Below, piece by piece: positions 63,884 to 64,000 of a DNA stretch of 64,000 bases. Source of the stretch: Urechidicola croceus (GTDB taxonomy: Bacteria > Bacteroidota > Bacteroidia > Flavobacteriales > Flavobacteriaceae). The notes beneath the pieces were generated by a model, which saw nothing but the letters and a program-made list of their open reading frames with translations, did not search any database and was not told where the DNA came from. The DNA is taken from assembly GCF_001761325.1 (NCBI RefSeq), contig NZ_CP017478.1, positions 874,001 through 938,000 on the forward strand, in the 5' to 3' direction. Each line of letters opens with the position of its first letter. The stretch's first letter is position 1. The translations under genes were made by a program, and so were the position numbers.

Positions 63884-64000
63884 ATGTTAAGAAAAGTTAT
63901 AACTTTTGCAATACTATTATTTATTGTTAGTTCTTGTGTTAAAGACCAAAAGAAAATAACTTCACCTCAAAACTATGTGCTTTCAGTTTCAATTAAAAAT
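63884..64000 (+). CDS. Lipoprotein, N-terminal part only (cut by the window end)
   Basis: 39 codons visible, starting MLRKVITFAILLFIVSSCVKD with the lipobox VSSC (short pieces quoted). It follows ribBA by 11 bases and may continue the same operon. The rest is outside the window and the family cannot be judged. Confidence 0.6.
   Translation, partial: MLRKVITFAILLFIVSSCVKDQKKITSPQNYVLSVSIKN

Overview
The window is chromosomal DNA from a low-GC member of the Bacteroidota, almost certainly a marine-type Flavobacteriaceae. Pointers are the strong A+T bias, the -33/-7 promoters of the TTG...TAnnTTTG type, the absence of Shine-Dalgarno sequences, and lineage-typical families: 2TM-domain proteins, DUF6090, CarboxypepD_reg-like TonB receptors, PD40-OmpA proteins, a cyclophilin-FKBP fusion and a DUF1800/DUF1501 pair. 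The genus cannot be fixed by eye. No insertion sequence, prophage, integrase or CRISPR array was seen. This looks like a core chromosomal region with about 70 protein genes and one tRNA.

Layout. 1-6.9 kb: acetyltransferase, tRNA-Gly, rhomboid protease, LpxL-like acyltransferase, an outer-membrane protein coupled to glmM, and a ribosomal protein S1 gene with an unusual N-terminal DUF2853 domain. 7-13 kb: the most interesting block, a minus-strand locus of a TonB-dependent receptor, a TPR protein, a histidine kinase fused to a 2TM domain, further 2TM proteins and a LytTR response regulator. Two nearly identical direct-repeat sites lie at the same distance upstream of the receptor gene and of the TPR-kinase operon. 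They are probable operators for the LytTR regulator. 13.2-23 kb: hydrolase, ECF sigma with a membrane partner, cyclophilin-FKBP, TPR lipoprotein, YfiT-like enzyme, acetyltransferase, thioredoxin-like protein, DUF962 protein, two paralogous OmpA proteins, CsaA and a PrcB-like lipoprotein. 23-33 kb: a large FAD/Fe-S dehydrogenase, DUF1624 and APC membrane proteins, a VWA protein with three C-terminal repeats, DUF6090, YdeI-like, Nudix and PlsC-like enzymes. 33-39.3 kb: divergent dps/oxyR, small conserved proteins, HAD hydrolase, a gene-poor stretch with a promoter, a short ORF and an attenuator-like terminator, then idi-queD-bcp-manA. 39.4-51 kb: a frameshifted lipoprotein, cyclophilin lipoprotein, prfC, D-Ala-D-Ala dipeptidase, DUF1800/DUF1501, duplicated cold-shock genes, ung, mutS2, and an OmpA/HhH pair. 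51-58 kb: MATE exporter and a peroxide-defence cluster (peroxiredoxin, thioredoxin, ankyrin protein, katG, tpx). 57.8-64 kb: dgkA-like, ftsK, lolA, LptF/G permease, ribB(A) and a lipoprotein cut by the window end.

The genes combine into several themes. Envelope biogenesis: LpxL-like and PlsC-like acyltransferases, GlmM, LolA, LptF/G, DgkA. Peroxide defence under a probable OxyR: dps, katG, Bcp, Prx, Tpx. Surface sensing: the TonB/2TM/LytTR locus. The best-supported new observations are the paired operators, the DUF2853-S1 fusion, the 11-A tract fusing two 2TM ORFs, the attenuator-like element near 36.1 kb, and the frameshifted lipoprotein.
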